Assembly (NCBI RefSeq): GCF_019355055.1
Contig: NZ_CP048411.1
Span: forward strand, 2,569,501 to 2,633,500
DNA length: 64,000 nt
Origin: Pseudomonas sp. MTM4
GTDB lineage: Bacteria > Pseudomonadota > Gammaproteobacteria > Pseudomonadales > Pseudomonadaceae
Direction: 5' to 3'
The translations under genes were made by a program, and so were the position numbers. Positions 44,249 to 52,546 of this stretch are shown here, piece after piece (position 1 is the first letter of the stretch; every line of letters starts with the position of its first letter). The notes under the pieces are model-generated. The model was given only the letters and a program-made list of their open reading frames with translations. It was not told the origin of the DNA and did not search any database.

Positions 44249-44701
44249 ATGTTGAGCGCCGCGCTGGCGACCTGGATATTGGCAGCCGCACCCTCCCCGG
44301 TCGACGCACAACTTGAGCTGACCCCCGATGACAGCGGCCGCGTCAGCTTGCGGCTGTGCTTCACCAGCCAACAGCCCCACCAGCTGCGCTATCAATTGGA
44401 AGTGACGTCCACCGGTTCCGCCGGGACCAACCGTTCGCGACAGGCAGGCGAACTGGTCAGCGGCAGCAACCGTCAGTGCCCGCTGAGCAATCGAGTCAGC
44501 ATTTCCGAAGATGGCCGACTGGAGGCGGTGTTGAACTGGTCGATCGATGGCCAGCCGCAAGCGCCGATACAACGCAGCTACCCGACGACGGCACCTGCCA
44601 GCCCGCAACCGCAATCCACGCCGCCCGGTACCCCTCCTGGCCAAACCGAAGCACAAGTGGCATCCGCTCGTCCGATGGACGACCGTTCAGACCTGCAATA
44701 G
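44249..44701 (+). CDS. csgC: CsgC/CsgH-like curli chaperone
   Basis: A 150-aa exported protein: signal peptide (about 1-20, PVDA), then a beta-rich core VSLRLCFTSQQPHQLRYQLEV...SISEDGRLEAVLNWSIDGQP that follows the CsgC strand pattern, and a Pro/Gln-rich tail of about 45 residues absent from E. coli CsgC. CsgC/CsgH block premature CsgA amyloid formation in the periplasm. The CxC of enterobacterial CsgC is replaced by two separated cysteines. The call rests on pattern and on its place after csgA. Confidence 0.72.
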   Translation: MLSAALATWILAAAPSPVDAQLELTPDDSGRVSLRLCFTSQQPHQLRYQLEVTSTGSAGTNRSRQAGELVSGSNRQCPLSNRVSISEDGRLEAVLNWSIDGQPQAPIQRSYPTTAPASPQPQSTPPGTPPGQTEAQVASARPMDDRSDLQ

Positions 44702-44923
44702 CCGCAGCGACAAGCACGTCCCATTCGGCTTCCATTGCGGCGCACTTCGATTTCACTCTGGCAATCGCCTGCTGGCATCCATCAGCTGGGATGACTCGAA
44801 TAATCTCGACTGACAGACATCGCCGGGCGCTGCCATCCATCGCCTCTCTGGAACCGCAAGCGGGCCCGTGGCTTCTACCGAGCCAATCCACTATCGCCGG
44901 CGCCGCCGGCACCAGGAGGTCCG
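44702..44923. other. Gap between csgC-like gene and SDR gene
   Basis: 222 bp without a convincing gene. A frame overlapping the csgC 3' end and ending at 44813 lacks a ribosome site and any family pattern. AGGAGG at 44914-44919 serves the next gene. Confidence 0.5.
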
Positions 44924-45934
44924 GTGCGAATTTCCCTGAAACCCTTGCATGACCAGGTCATCGTAATCACGGGCGCGTCGAGTGGCATCGGCCTGGCCAC
45001 GGCCCGCATGGCCGTCGAAAAAGGCGCTCGCGTGGTGCTGGTGGCACGCAACGAACTCGCCCTGGCGGATATCCAGCGCGACCTGAACGCGGGCGACCGG
45101 GTCCTGCATGTGATGGCCGATGTCGGTGAACGCGAGCAGCTCGAACACGTTGCCCGCCAGACCATTGAACATTTCGGCGGCTTCGATACTTGGATCAACA
45201 ACGCCGGTAGCTCCGTCTGGGGGCGCTTCGACGAGGTTAGCGACGAAGACCACTCTCAGGTCATGCAGACCAACTTTTGGGGCACACACTACGGGTCGTC
45301 CATCGCCGTGAAACATCTGCGCGAAAAAGGCGGAGCGTTGATAAACATCGGCAGCGTGGAATCCGCCAATGCCCTGCCGTTTCATGCCAGCTACAGCGCC
45401 AGCAAGCATGCAATAAAGGCTATGACCGACGTGCTTCGCGTCGAGCTGCAGAAGTCGCGTACACCAGTGTCGGTCACTCTGGTTCGTCCTTCTTCGACAG
45501 ACACCCAGTTCATGGACCACTCGAAGAACTACCTGCCCAGCGCGCCGGTGTTTCCGCCGCCGGTCTACTCGCCGGAGGTGGTCGCGCAGGCGATTCTGCA
45601 TGCCGCCGAGCACCCGCAGCGCGACGTCTACATCGGTAACGCCAAGCTGCTTTCCAAGCTTGCGCAGAACGCGCCACGGCTGGCCGACTGGATCAACCGC
45701 ACCTTTGTCTACGATGCCCTCCAGAGCGGGCGTCCGGATCGCCATCCACAGGGCGCGCTGCATGCCAGCGATGTCGGCCGCGCGGGCGATGGCAAGGCCA
45801 GCGGCGATTATCCAGGCATGGTGCTGACCCGCAGCCTCTACACCCGCGCCACACAACATCCGGTCGCCACAACGGTGGCCGTGGCGGTGGGCGCAGCGGC
45901 GTTGGCCGCGGTGCTGGGTCGTCGCGGACGCTAA
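44924..45934 (+). CDS. Short-chain dehydrogenase with C-terminal hydrophobic tail
   Basis: A 336-aa SDR: TGASSGIG at residues 16-23, NNAG, a catalytic Ser (NIGSVES), YSASK, and then a C-terminal extension of about 90 residues ending in a hydrophobic Ala/Val helix and GRRGR, probably a membrane anchor. The family (DltE-like/COG4221 relatives) includes lipid and steroid reductases, and the substrate is unknown. GTG start with a near-perfect AGGAGGT ribosome site four bases upstream. It stands alone between the curli genes and oprH. Confidence 0.85.
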   Translation: MRISLKPLHDQVIVITGASSGIGLATARMAVEKGARVVLVARNELALADIQRDLNAGDRVLHVMADVGEREQLEHVARQTIEHFGGFDTWINNAGSSVWGRFDEVSDEDHSQVMQTNFWGTHYGSSIAVKHLREKGGALINIGSVESANALPFHASYSASKHAIKAMTDVLRVELQKSRTPVSVTLVRPSSTDTQFMDHSKNYLPSAPVFPPPVYSPEVVAQAILHAAEHPQRDVYIGNAKLLSKLAQNAPRLADWINRTFVYDALQSGRPDRHPQGALHASDVGRAGDGKASGDYPGMVLTRSLYTRATQHPVATTVAVAVGAAALAAVLGRRGR

Positions 45935-45952
45935 TCGCGTACACCGCCCGGT

Positions 45953-45991
45953 GTTCAGCTCGCGTTCAGCCAGGGTTCAGCTGCTGTTCAG
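45953..45991 (+). promoter_or_regulatory. Four-fold GTTCAG array: PhoP boxes of oprH-phoP-phoQ
   Basis: GTTCAG occurs at 45953, 45964, 45975 and 45986, each exactly 11 bp apart, the register for tandem OmpR-family dimers. The pair GTTCAG-N5-GTTCAG is the Pseudomonas PhoP box. It lies 65-103 bp upstream of the oprH start, with a weak GGATAC -10-like element near 46009. PhoP encoded downstream is the expected activator at low Mg. Confidence 0.85.
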
Positions 45992-46055
45992 GGGGTCGCG
46001 GGCAGGATGGATACGTACTTTTCCAGTCCTGCCCAATCCTGCAGAGGAGCGACAC

Positions 46056-46658
46056 ATGAAAAAACTGCATACCTTGGCCATCGCCACCAGCCTGAGCCTT
46101 TTCACTTTTGGCGCCCATGCCGCCGAGAACTTCGCCGGCCTCACCTGGGGCAAGAGCACGGTCAACATTGACCGCTCCAGCACCCTGAAGCAGAACATGG
46201 GTCAAGACCGCTTCGATGACATCATCAAGAACAGCGGCACCTGGGGTATCCGTGCCGGTCAGATGACCGACGAGGCGCGCTACTATGCCACCTACGAAAA
46301 CGTCTCCGACGACTATGGCAGCGCACTCAAGCTGCGCCAGCAGAACCTGATCGGCAGCTACGACATGTTTCTGCCGGTCGGTGATACCACCCGCCTGTTC
46401 GGTGGCGCCAGCGCCGGTCTGACCAAGCTGGAGAACGAGTCCAGCGGCTACAGCCGTGACAGCGACATCGGCTACCTGGTCGGCTTGCAGGCCGGCGTCA
46501 TCCAGGACGTCGGCAACAACGCGTCGATTGAAGCGGGCTACCGTTATCTGCGCAGTAACGCCGGTACCGAGGTATCCGAGCGCGGCGTCGGCAAGGTCGG
46601 TTCGATCGACGTGCACAGCAGCAAGCAGGCCTATCTCGGCGTGAATTATCACTTCTAA
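46056..46658 (+). CDS. oprH: Outer membrane protein OprH
   Basis: A 200-aa protein, the same length as P. aeruginosa OprH. Signal peptide about 1-22 (AHA-AENFAGLTWG), then an eight-strand beta-barrel pattern with GTWGIRAGQ, ARYYATYENVSDDYG, LRQQNLIGSYD, EAGYRYLRSNA and a terminal LGVNYHF ending in Phe. OprH binds lipopolysaccharide and takes the place of bridging Mg when Mg is low. GAGGAG precedes the ATG. It is followed by phoP-phoQ in the known operon. Confidence 0.95.
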   Translation: MKKLHTLAIATSLSLFTFGAHAAENFAGLTWGKSTVNIDRSSTLKQNMGQDRFDDIIKNSGTWGIRAGQMTDEARYYATYENVSDDYGSALKLRQQNLIGSYDMFLPVGDTTRLFGGASAGLTKLENESSGYSRDSDIGYLVGLQAGVIQDVGNNASIEAGYRYLRSNAGTEVSERGVGKVGSIDVHSSKQAYLGVNYHF

Positions 46659-46676
46659 GCTTGCTTCAATAGGACC

Positions 46677-46701
46677 ACGGCCGGGATCGTCCCGGCCGTT
46701 T
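46677..46701 (+). terminator. Attenuating hairpin between oprH and phoP
   Basis: ACGGCCGGGA (46677-46686) pairs perfectly with TCCCGGCCGT (46690-46699) over a 3-nt loop, followed by TT. The short T run suggests partial termination, which would keep oprH mRNA above that of phoPQ. Confidence 0.7.
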
Positions 46702-46719
46702 GCATGACAGGAGCCGCAA

Positions 46720-47397
46720 ATGAAAGTGCTGGTGGTGGAAGACGAGGCGCTGCTGCGCCACCACCTACTGACTCGCCTGAGCGAAAGCGGTCACGTGGTC
46801 GATGCGGTGGCCAATGCCGAGGAGGCGCTCTACCAGTCTCGAGAATTTAATCATGACCTGGCGGTGGTCGACCTCGGCCTGCCGGGTATCAGTGGGCTGG
46901 ACCTGATCCGGCAGCTGCGCAGCAATGGCGAACGTTTTCCCATCCTCATCCTGACTGCGCGCGGCAACTGGCAGGACAAGGTCGAGGGACTCGCGGCCGG
47001 CGCCGACGATTATGTGGTCAAGCCGTTCCAGTTCGAAGAGTTGGAGGCGCGGCTCAATGCGTTATTGCGTCGTTCGTCCGGCTTCACCCAGGCCAGCATC
47101 GAGGCCGGGCCGCTGAAACTCGACCTCAACCGCAAGCAGGCCCTGGTCAATGACGAACCACTCGCATTGACCGCCTTCGAATACCGCATTCTTGAATACC
47201 TGATGCGCCATCAGCAGCAGGTGGTGGCCAAGGAACGCCTGATGGAGCAGCTGTACCCGGACGACAACGAGCGCGATGCCAATGTCATCGAAGTGTTGGT
47301 CGGGCGTTTGCGGCGCAAGCTCGAAGCTCAGGGCGGGCTGAAGCCCATCGATACCGTTCGTGGCCTGGGATATCTCTTCACCGAGCGCTGCCGATGA
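46720..47397 (+). CDS. phoP: Response regulator PhoP
   Basis: A 225-aa OmpR-family regulator: receiver with Asp51 (AVVDLGLPGISG), ADDYVVKPF, and winged-helix domain with EYLMRHQQQVVAKERLMEQLY and VEVLVGRLRRKLE-type sequence. It is controlled by low Mg, polyamines and cationic peptides through PhoQ and activates LPS-modifying genes. ACAGGAG lies upstream of the ATG, and the stop overlaps phoQ (ATGA). Confidence 0.95.
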   Translation: MKVLVVEDEALLRHHLLTRLSESGHVVDAVANAEEALYQSREFNHDLAVVDLGLPGISGLDLIRQLRSNGERFPILILTARGNWQDKVEGLAAGADDYVVKPFQFEELEARLNALLRRSSGFTQASIEAGPLKLDLNRKQALVNDEPLALTAFEYRILEYLMRHQQQVVAKERLMEQLYPDDNERDANVIEVLVGRLRRKLEAQGGLKPIDTVRGLGYLFTERCR

Positions 47398-48794
47398 GCC
47401 GGCGCTGGCGCCGCTGGCTGGTAGAGCTCCGAGCCTCGCGCAACGGTAGCTTGTCGCTGCGCCTGCGCCTCATGCTGGGCGCAACCTGCCTGGCAGTCCT
47501 GTTCATGCTGGCCCTGCTGCCGGTGCTGCAGGCCGCGTTCAGCCTCGCCTTCGAGCGCGTCATCGAAGAACGCCTGGCCGCTGACGCCAACACGCTGATC
47601 ACCGCTTCGCGCATCGAAGAAGGACAGCTGATCATGCCGGATCGGCTACCGGACGAGGAGTTCGATCTGCCGGATGCCAAGCTGCTCGGCTATATCTACG
47701 ACCCGCAGGGCAACCGGCTATGGCAGTCGCGTTCGGCCGAAGATGAAAGCATCGACTACCGGCCGCGCCTGCACGGCGACGTCACTGAGTTCCAGCGAGT
47801 GCGTGACATCGAGGGCGTTGAATACTTCGTCTACGACGTCGAGCTGCGCTTGACCAACGATGATCAGCGCCAGGCGTTCAGCTTCGTCACCATGCAACCC
47901 ACCAGTGAATACCGCAGCCTCTTCGAAGAATTTCGTCAACAGCTCTATCTCTGGCTTGGTGGGGGTTTGCTGGTGCTGCTGACGCTGCTTTGGCTGGGCC
48001 TGACCTGGGGCTTTCGCTCGTTGAAACGCCTGAGCCACGAATTGGACCAGGTCGAGATTGGCCGGCTGGACCGGCTCAGCGATAAGCATCCCCGTGAACT
48101 GCTGCGTTTGACGCGCTCGCTAAACCGGCTGCTCGATGGCGAACGCCGTCAGCGCGAGCAGTACCGCAATTCCCTGGGCGATCTGGCCCACAGCCTGAAA
48201 ACGCCATTGACCGTGCTGCAAAGCGTGGGCGAGGTGATCAGTGCGCAACCGGACAATCGCGAGCAGGCCCGCGTCATGCACGCACAGATCGAACGCATGA
48301 GCCAGCAGATCGGCTATCAACTCCAACGCGCGAGCCTGGGTCAGAGCGGCCTGGTGCGTCACCGGGTTGCGTTGCAGCCGCTGCTGGTGCGCCTGTGCAG
48401 CACGCTGGACAAGGTCTATCAGGACAAGCGCGTGCGGGTCGACCTCCAGATTCCACCGAACGCCACCCTGCCGCTGGAGCAAGGCGCCCTCATGGAGCTG
48501 CTCGGCAATCTGCTGGAAAACGCCTACCGGCTCTGCCTGCATCAGGTGCGCATCAGCCTGCAAGAAGATGGCGATCGACTGTTGCTCAGCATCGAAGACG
48601 ACGGCCCCGGTGTGCCCGTCGACCAGCGCGCTCGCATCGTCCGTCGCGGCGAGCGGCTGGACGCCCAGCATCCCGGCCAGGGCATCGGTCTGGCAGTGGT
48701 CAAGGACATTCTCGACAGCTACTGCGGCGAGCTCAGGCTCGATGATTCCAGCCTTGGCGGCGCTGCGTTCCGGCTGCGGTTGCCACTCGAATAA
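47394..48794 (+). CDS. phoQ: Sensor histidine kinase PhoQ
   Basis: A 466-aa kinase: two transmembrane segments (about 27-50 and 186-207) flanking a periplasmic sensor domain with acidic stretches (LPDEEFDLPD, SAEDES) that could bind divalent cations, a HAMP-like linker, the H-box DLAHSLKTPL with His266, and an ATPase domain with NLLENAYRL and GQGIGLAVVKD. It phosphorylates PhoP. Overlap with phoP and the oprH context fix the identity. Confidence 0.94.
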   Translation: MSRRWRRWLVELRASRNGSLSLRLRLMLGATCLAVLFMLALLPVLQAAFSLAFERVIEERLAADANTLITASRIEEGQLIMPDRLPDEEFDLPDAKLLGYIYDPQGNRLWQSRSAEDESIDYRPRLHGDVTEFQRVRDIEGVEYFVYDVELRLTNDDQRQAFSFVTMQPTSEYRSLFEEFRQQLYLWLGGGLLVLLTLLWLGLTWGFRSLKRLSHELDQVEIGRLDRLSDKHPRELLRLTRSLNRLLDGERRQREQYRNSLGDLAHSLKTPLTVLQSVGEVISAQPDNREQARVMHAQIERMSQQIGYQLQRASLGQSGLVRHRVALQPLLVRLCSTLDKVYQDKRVRVDLQIPPNATLPLEQGALMELLGNLLENAYRLCLHQVRISLQEDGDRLLLSIEDDGPGVPVDQRARIVRRGERLDAQHPGQGIGLAVVKDILDSYCGELRLDDSSLGGAAFRLRLPLE

Positions 48795-48875
48795 GCCGAT
48801 GAAGGACATCCCGATGGCTGCCCGCTTGCCGTGGCTGCTGCTAAAGTTCGGCTTCGCCATCTACGGACGCTTCAC

Positions 48876-49319
48876 ATGTCACCGGACGACAGCAAGAAAC
48901 TGGTTCGCAAGCACATAGACCTGACCTGGAACCGCGGCCACATTGCCCTGGCCGAGCAGCTGCACAGCAAGGATTTTCTCTACAAAAGCTCCTTTGTTGA
49001 CCACCCCATGGCCAGCGCCGAGCTCGCGATTATGGTCACCCAGATTCGCGCAGCCATGCCCGATCTCGAAGTGGTGATCGAGGAATGCGTCGCAGAGGGC
49101 GACAAGGTCGTTACCTGGAGCACGCTGATCGGCACCATCGAGAATCCGGCGCTCGGCTATCCGCCGAGCGACAAGGTTCTGAGCATTTCGGCCATGGCGT
49201 TCTGGACCCTGACCCCTAGCGGGCAGATTCGCAGTATCTGCACTATGTTCGACATGGAGAGCTTTCGCTCTCAGCTGGGTCTGCCGACTCGCACCTATGC
49301 TGAGAAAGCCTTGCCATGA
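48876..49319 (+). CDS. SnoaL-like (ester cyclase/NTF2-fold) protein
   Basis: A 147-aa NTF2-like protein with the SnoaL pattern: NRGHIALAEQLHSKDFLYKS, a central MPDLEVVIEECVAEGDKVVTWSTLIGT strand pair and a hydrophobic end. Such proteins act as small-molecule cyclases or hydrolases or have unknown roles. The ATG at 48876 is chosen by family start, with no strong ribosome site visible. It may be read through from phoQ, 81 bp upstream. Confidence 0.75.
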   Translation: MSPDDSKKLVRKHIDLTWNRGHIALAEQLHSKDFLYKSSFVDHPMASAELAIMVTQIRAAMPDLEVVIEECVAEGDKVVTWSTLIGTIENPALGYPPSDKVLSISAMAFWTLTPSGQIRSICTMFDMESFRSQLGLPTRTYAEKALP

Positions 49320-49406
49320 CGAATCGCCGAAACGAGCAGCAGCCTTAAACGGAAGTTGCAATTCTTACTGTAAGTGGTTGGCAAGCACTTCCGTACTTAG
49401 CGTGAC

Positions 49407-51053
49407 TCACCACAACCAACCCAACCACAGCAAAGCCACCAGCAGCCAAGTGCTTACGGCGAGCGTGCCGGTACTCCAAATACGGTTACAGCGTCTTTCC
49501 CGCTGCCGCCAACGGGGTTGGTCAGGGTCGACATTTGGCACCCTCAGCGGTGGCCGCTGCAGCAGTCGCTTGAGCCAAAGCGAAATCACCAGCGCCGGAT
49601 TCGGCAGCGCGGTCAGCCGGGCCGGCACCTTCCAACCGAATTTCAGCGCCACCCCGGCCAAGGCCATTGCCAGCAGCAACGGCCATGACGCAGCCCAGAT
49701 GCCACTCGAATACAAGCCGTGCAGCATGGGTTCGCGCAAGGCAGGCCAGAGCCAGGGCAGCAGCAGTGCCAGACTGCTTAGCAAGGCCCAAGGCAGAAGT
49801 TGGGGCAAAGGGGGGCGTGAGGCCGGCGCATCACGCGCATCACGGCGCAGCAGCCACAGCGCGCGGATCAGCAACAGAGCGGTGGTCAGGCTGCCAAGGC
49901 TCAGCCAGACCAGCCAGGACTCGAACGCCCCGCCGTGCCAGACCTCCTTCAGCGCCGTCTTGACCGCGCCACCGCTGGTCAATGGCAAGCCGATGATCGC
50001 CAGCGCCGGTAATGTCAGCAGCAGCCAGCCGATACGCGGCAGGCGTCCTGCGTGGATCAAGCCTGCAGAAAGAAACAGCGCCCCCTTGGCCAACCCGTGA
50101 TGCACGCCGTAGAGCATCAGGACGACCGTCAGCGCCTGCGTTTGCTGCGGATGCCGCCAGGCCAGTGCCAGAATCATCAGCAGGTAACCCATCTGACTGA
50201 CCGAAGAATAAGCCAGCACCGCCTTGGCCTTGTCGCTGGTCAGCCCCAGCAGCGCTGGATAGAGAGCGCCGAAGATGCCGATGGCAAGCAGCACATCCGC
50301 CCAGTTCGACAGCAGCGGATCACCCTCCGGCAGGCAGCGCCACAGGCCGAGAAAGCCCGCCTTGAGCATCGCCCCGGAAAGCACCGCACTGGCGGGCGCC
50401 GGTGCCGCTGGGTGTGCCAGCGGCAGCCACACGTGCAGCGGCCAGAACCCGGCTTTCAGGCCGAGGCCGATCAGCAATAGCAGCAGCGTCAGGCCGTCGA
50501 TGGGCAACGCTCGCCAGGCGGCAAAGGCGAAATCGCCGCCGGCGGCCTGGCTGCGCAGCATCAGCGCAGCCAGCAGGGCCATCTCGCCACAGATCGCCAG
50601 TTGCAGATACAGGCGCCCAGCGCGGCGTGGGCCTGGGCCGCGCCGATGCACGATCAGCCCGTAGGCGGAAAGACTCATGACGCTGAAGCCAAGGTAGAAA
50701 CTCAACGCATCGGTGGCGATGATCAGCAACAGATTGCCGGACAGTGCCAGCGACCAGAACGTCCAGAAGTGCCGGCGTTTGGGATCGTCCCGCTGGCTGC
50801 TGCTGGCGAACACTCCGGCGCAACCCCAAAGCAATGCGGTGAAGCCCAGCCAGGCGCGGGTCAATTCGTCATCCGCACCCCAGCGCACGCCCTCCCAGAG
50901 CATCGGCAGATCCAGTGCCGGCATCGGCCAGATGACCATCGCCAACGCCGGCAAGCAACCGAGCCAAAGCCAGCCGGCTGCACGCTCGCGGAACAGCAGC
51001 AGCGAGCCGACCAGCAAGGGTGCCAGCAAGACGAGCAGCCAGAGCCCACTCAT
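49407..51053 (-). CDS. Mrp-like antiporter subunit 3 (NuoL/M/N-like, atypical)
   Basis: A 548-aa protein with about 14-15 membrane segments of the proton-conducting antiporter family. The TM7-type lysine is present (Lys200, GLGLKAGFWPLHVWLPLAHPAAPAPASAVLSG), but the TM5 glutamate position reads FSVMSL with Ser124, where the two sister subunits have Glu (LELLSL, YEMLTL). It is the last gene of the Mrp-like operon, overlapping the previous gene by four bases. It may therefore pump differently or be structural. Confidence 0.82.
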   Translation of the reverse strand: MSGLWLLVLLAPLLVGSLLLFRERAAGWLWLGCLPALAMVIWPMPALDLPMLWEGVRWGADDELTRAWLGFTALLWGCAGVFASSSQRDDPKRRHFWTFWSLALSGNLLLIIATDALSFYLGFSVMSLSAYGLIVHRRGPGPRRAGRLYLQLAICGEMALLAALMLRSQAAGGDFAFAAWRALPIDGLTLLLLLIGLGLKAGFWPLHVWLPLAHPAAPAPASAVLSGAMLKAGFLGLWRCLPEGDPLLSNWADVLLAIGIFGALYPALLGLTSDKAKAVLAYSSVSQMGYLLMILALAWRHPQQTQALTVVLMLYGVHHGLAKGALFLSAGLIHAGRLPRIGWLLLTLPALAIIGLPLTSGGAVKTALKEVWHGGAFESWLVWLSLGSLTTALLLIRALWLLRRDARDAPASRPPLPQLLPWALLSSLALLLPWLWPALREPMLHGLYSSGIWAASWPLLLAMALAGVALKFGWKVPARLTALPNPALVISLWLKRLLQRPPLRVPNVDPDQPRWRQRERRCNRIWSTGTLAVSTWLLVALLWLGWLW

Positions 51054-52546
51054 ATTTCGAATTCCCTATCGACGATCAGCTGCGCCCAGCCCAGTGGGCT
51101 CAACGCGGTGCCGGCCAGCAAACCGACCAGCAACGCCAGCAGCGCGGTGAACAACGCCGGCAGCAGCAACATCCAGTGCGTCTCCCAACGCTCCTCGCGC
51201 CAGTTGTCTTCATGCCAGTCGGCCGGTTCGGCGAACCAGCCGCGCCACAACAACGGCAGAAAATAACCGGCGTTGAGCAGCGCCGAGCCCATCAGCACCA
51301 GCAATACCCAGTCCTGGCCGACTTCCAGCGCGCCCATGCCCAGCGCCCATTTGCTGACGAAACCGGCAATCGGTGGGATCCCTATCATCCCCAGCGCTCC
51401 GATGCTGAATGCAGTCATGGTCAAGGGCATGCGTCGACCAACGCCGTTCATCTCGCGGATGCGATGAATGCCCAAGGTTTCGGCAAAGTTGCCAGCGCAA
51501 TAGAACAACGTGACCTTCATCAGGCCTTGGTGCACCAGATGCGCCAGCCCACCGACCGCCGCGATCGGCCCGAGCAGCGCCACGCCAAGGGTCACGTAAG
51601 ACACCTGACTGATGGTCGAGTAGGCCAGGCGCTTCTTCAGTTCCTGTTGCTGCAGCGCACGCAGCGAGCCGTAGAGAATGGTCGCCGCGGCAAGCCACAG
51701 CAGCGGCCCGGCCATGTCCAGCCGGGACAGCGCCTCGGCGCCGAACACGTCGTAGACCACCCGAATGATGCCGAAGGCACCGGCCTTGACCACTGCCACC
51801 GCATGCAGCAGCGCACTGACCGGCGCCGGCGCCACCATCGCCTTCGGCAACCAGCCGTGCAGTGGAATCAGCGCCGCCTTGACTCCGAGCCCGGCGATGA
51901 GCAGGACGAAAGCCACACGCAGCGCCAGGTCCTGCTCGCCGACCTGTTCCAGTAGATACCCGCCAGGCTGGAAATCCGGCCCGCCCGCCAGGCCGTGCAG
52001 CAGCGCCACGCCCATCAGCACCAGTGCTCCGCCGCCCACGGTATAGGCCAGATAGACACGCCCGGCACGCAGCGCCTCGGGCGTACCGCGATGCACCACC
52101 AGCGGAAAGGTCGCCAGGGTCAGCATTTCGTAGAACAGCAGGAAGCTGACCAGATTGCCCGCCAGCGCCAATCCAACGGTAGCGCTGACACAAAGACTGA
52201 AATAGCCGAAAAAGCGCGAACGAAGCGGCGAGTTTTCCAGATAGCCGATGGCATAAACGGTCGTCGCCATCCACAGTACCGAAGACAGCGCGACGAACAG
52301 CAGCGACAGCGCATCGCCCTGCAGCACCAAGGGCGCGCCGGGCAGGAACGGCAGGCTGAAGCGGAACTCCAGGCCGCGGCTGACGCCGTAGATCATTGCT
52401 CCTACCAACAGCAGCTTGACGCCCACGCCCAGCAAGTTGAGCGCCACACGGGTGCGCTGCTGATCCTCGCGCAACGTGAAGATGATCAGCCCCGGTAGCA
52501 ATGAGCTGAGTACGATGGCCAACGGCAGCCAGCTGGTCCAAGTCAT
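51050..52546 (-). CDS. Mrp-like antiporter subunit 2 (NuoM/MnhD-like)
   Basis: A 498-aa membrane protein with the antiporter-type core: Glu140 (FLLFYEMLTLATF), Lys223 (LGVKAALIPLHGWLPKAMVAPAPVSALLHA) and GMIGIPPIAGFVSKW. It is homologous to the preceding MnhD-like subunit and to complex I NuoL/M. The ATG at 52546 overlaps the upstream stop (ATGA). A longer frame reaching 53611 is only a shadow of that gene. Confidence 0.87.
   Translation of the reverse strand: MTWTSWLPLAIVLSSLLPGLIIFTLREDQQRTRVALNLLGVGVKLLLVGAMIYGVSRGLEFRFSLPFLPGAPLVLQGDALSLLFVALSSVLWMATTVYAIGYLENSPLRSRFFGYFSLCVSATVGLALAGNLVSFLLFYEMLTLATFPLVVHRGTPEALRAGRVYLAYTVGGGALVLMGVALLHGLAGGPDFQPGGYLLEQVGEQDLALRVAFVLLIAGLGVKAALIPLHGWLPKAMVAPAPVSALLHAVAVVKAGAFGIIRVVYDVFGAEALSRLDMAGPLLWLAAATILYGSLRALQQQELKKRLAYSTISQVSYVTLGVALLGPIAAVGGLAHLVHQGLMKVTLFYCAGNFAETLGIHRIREMNGVGRRMPLTMTAFSIGALGMIGIPPIAGFVSKWALGMGALEVGQDWVLLVLMGSALLNAGYFLPLLWRGWFAEPADWHEDNWREERWETHWMLLLPALFTALLALLVGLLAGTALSPLGWAQLIVDREFEI

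Noticed and set aside
44547..44813. 88-codon frame overlapping the csgC 3' end
   Set aside because: Basic, low-complexity start, no ribosome site and no family pattern. Most of it overlaps the CsgC-like gene in another frame.
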